Shown here one piece after another: positions 62,922-64,000 of a DNA stretch of 64,000 bases. Both the position numbers and the translations under genes were made by a program. Source of the DNA: an uncultured Clostridia bacterium (GTDB lineage: Bacteria; Bacillota; Clostridia; Oscillospirales; Acutalibacteraceae). Below the pieces are notes generated by a model. The model was given only the letters and a program-made list of their open reading frames with translations, made no database searches and was not told the DNA's origin. The stretch spans positions 1 through 64,000 of the forward strand of contig CANQGK010000007.1 in assembly GCA_947623175.1 (NCBI GenBank). The letters are read 5' to 3'. Within the stretch, counting starts at the first letter, position 1. Every line of letters begins with the position of its first letter.

Positions 62922-64000
62922 AATAAAAAGAATTTTTACGCTGTTTACGGCTTTCATACTGTGCTTTGCCTGCGGCGCATGCAAGGGCGCCGAAAACAGC
63001 TCCTCACTTGCGCAAAATACGGTTGTTAAATCCGGCGGTAAGAATCATCTTAACCTGCTTTATTCCGCGTCGGATACCTTTAATCCCTACACCTTAAAAA
63101 CCGATATAAACCGACAGCTGTGCCAATTGCTGTACGAACCGCTGATTTCGCTCGATAACGAATTTAATCTCGTTTACAAAACTGCAAGCGACGTAAAGGT
63201 TTCGAAAAAGCAATGCACCGTCACCCTTAAAAATCTGAAATTTTCCGACGGAAGCGCGCTTACCGCCGACGACGTCGTATACTCCTATAATTTAGCGAAA
63301 AAATCCGACGGATATTATTCGAAACAGCTTTATGAGGTGACCTCCGCTTCGGCGAAAAATTCTTCGACGGTGATTTTCAACCTTACAAAGGCGGATCCGT
63401 ATTTTGCAAATCTGCTTACCTTCCCCATTATCAAAACGGGAAGTGAAAAAAAATCCAATTCGGACGGAAAGCCGCATCCGCCCATAGGCTCCGGAAAATT
63501 CAAGGTAAACGACGACGGTACGGGCTTGACGGTCAATCCCAACTATTACAAAAAAAGCGGCAACATTACCGAAATACGCCTTATAAACGCGCCCGACAGC
63601 GATTCGGTGACACATTACGTCGAAATAGGCGCGGCGGACATGTATTACAACAGCATTTCAAACGGAACGATACTCCGAATGAGCGGCAAAAAGACCGACA
63701 TTAATTTAAACAATATTGTGTATATAGGCGTAAATCAAAATATCGACCTTTTGGCCGAAAACAGCTTGCGGCAGGCTATCTCTTCGGGTATAGACCGCAA
63801 AAAGATCTGCCAGGATGCATTTTATAACAACGCCGTACCCGCGACGGGATTTTTCAGCCCGGTTTGGCGGGTTACAAAATCTGTTCAAAATATACAAATT
63901 GACGCAAATTCACAAATAACTGTTGAGAATTTGGAGAAAATAGGATATAATAAGTTGAATAAGGATAATAAGCGGGTTAACGCTTCGGGCAAAACGCTTT
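62908..64000 (+). CDS. oligopeptide-type ABC substrate-binding lipoprotein (partial)
   Basis: The frame opens at ATG 62908, inside the end of ymdB, and runs open to the window end (364 codons), so it was not in the ORF track. The signal peptide MKNIRIKRIFTLFTAFILCF ends in a lipobox-like CGAC. The mature part has the SBP_bac_5 layout: LYSASDTFNPYTLKTDINRQ, LYEPLISLDNEF, LKFSDGSALTADDVVYSYN and SGIDRKKICQDAFY. It binds peptides or other oligomers for an ABC importer, probably encoded downstream. Confidence 0.9.
   Translation, partial: MKNIRIKRIFTLFTAFILCFACGACKGAENSSSLAQNTVVKSGGKNHLNLLYSASDTFNPYTLKTDINRQLCQLLYEPLISLDNEFNLVYKTASDVKVSKKQCTVTLKNLKFSDGSALTADDVVYSYNLAKKSDGYYSKQLYEVTSASAKNSSTVIFNLTKADPYFANLLTFPIIKTGSEKKSNSDGKPHPPIGSGKFKVNDDGTGLTVNPNYYKKSGNITEIRLINAPDSDSVTHYVEIGAADMYYNSISNGTILRMSGKKTDINLNNIVYIGVNQNIDLLAENSLRQAISSGIDRKKICQDAFYNNAVPATGFFSPVWRVTKSVQNIQIDANSQITVENLEKIGYNKLNKDNKRVNASGKTL

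Noticed and set aside
1-64000. CRISPR arrays, rRNA genes and intact transposase genes
   Set aside because: No regularly spaced direct repeats, no ribosomal RNA sequence and no complete transposase were seen on either strand.

Overview
The window looks like a chromosome segment of a spore-forming, low to moderate GC Clostridia member, probably gut-associated. The evidence is an alpha/beta-type small acid-soluble spore protein near 59 kb, a T-box-controlled trp operon, Spo0A-like and YmdB/YitT family genes, TnpV and RadC genes of the kind carried by clostridial mobile elements, and strong Shine-Dalgarno sites throughout. Composition changes along the window: the 0-26 kb part is AT-rich, the fructosidase pair at 26-29 kb and the transporter/AraC pair at 39-42 kb are clearly GC-richer, and 46-64 kb is intermediate. 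This suggests repeated horizontal acquisition in the first two thirds and a more stable core afterwards.

Region 1 (1-19.1 kb) is the right-hand part of an integrated element. It carries a long minus-strand run of twelve tightly packed genes that reads as a single-strand DNA phosphorothioation (Ssp-type) defence island. The modification module, in transcription order, is SspD (PP-loop sulfurtransferase with zinc-ribbon and ferredoxin-like ends), SspB (DUF4007), SspC (large P-loop ATPase) and SspA (cysteine desulfurase). It is followed by a small protein, a phospholipase-D-nuclease/SF2-helicase fusion, a 60-residue protein, a DndD-like SMC ATPase and a 176-residue unknown. The last genes are a full sigma-70 family factor, a GIY-YIG nuclease and a DGQHR (DndB-like) protein. 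I see no SspE. An AAA/DUF4143 ATPase, TnpV and an excisionase-like HTH gene sit upstream. The element ends at a truncated 3' part of a tRNA-Ser gene (19053-19109), which I read as an attachment site; the matching full tRNA-Ser should lie left of the window.

Region 2 (19.3-29.6 kb) has a decayed large serine recombinase, then a Vex/Vnc-like module (lipoprotein, two FtsX permeases and an ATPase, divergent from a response regulator and kinase) with a symmetric operator between the two promoters. Next come GH172 and GH32 enzymes for fructose-containing sugars under a consensus promoter.

Region 3 (29.6-39.4 kb) is a patchwork of small cassette-like genes separated by a repeated terminator-plus-promoter unit. 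One copy of the unit is interrupted by a 271-bp MITE. The region also holds a RelB-like antitoxin with a toxin stub, an LRR protein, zinc-ribbon proteins, three RadC copies (one intact, two broken, two of them inverted to each other), tRNA-Leu(CAG), a frameshifted TnpV, an ECF sigma factor with a large extra domain and a truncated Spo0A-like receiver.

Region 4 (39.4-46.6 kb) has an MFS exporter divergent from an AraC regulator, then a 1596-residue protein joining a DnaQ-like exonuclease, RecQ and UvrD helicases.

Region 5 (46.6-64 kb) is core-like: promoter, tryptophan T-box, trpEGDCFBA, two GT8 glycosyltransferases with two acyltransferase-like proteins, a YfcE-type phosphodiesterase, three small unknowns plus a spore SASP, a zinc-ribbon/pseudokinase/PASTA membrane protein, YitT, YmdB and a truncated oligopeptide-binding lipoprotein running off the end. 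No rRNA, CRISPR array or intact transposase was seen.
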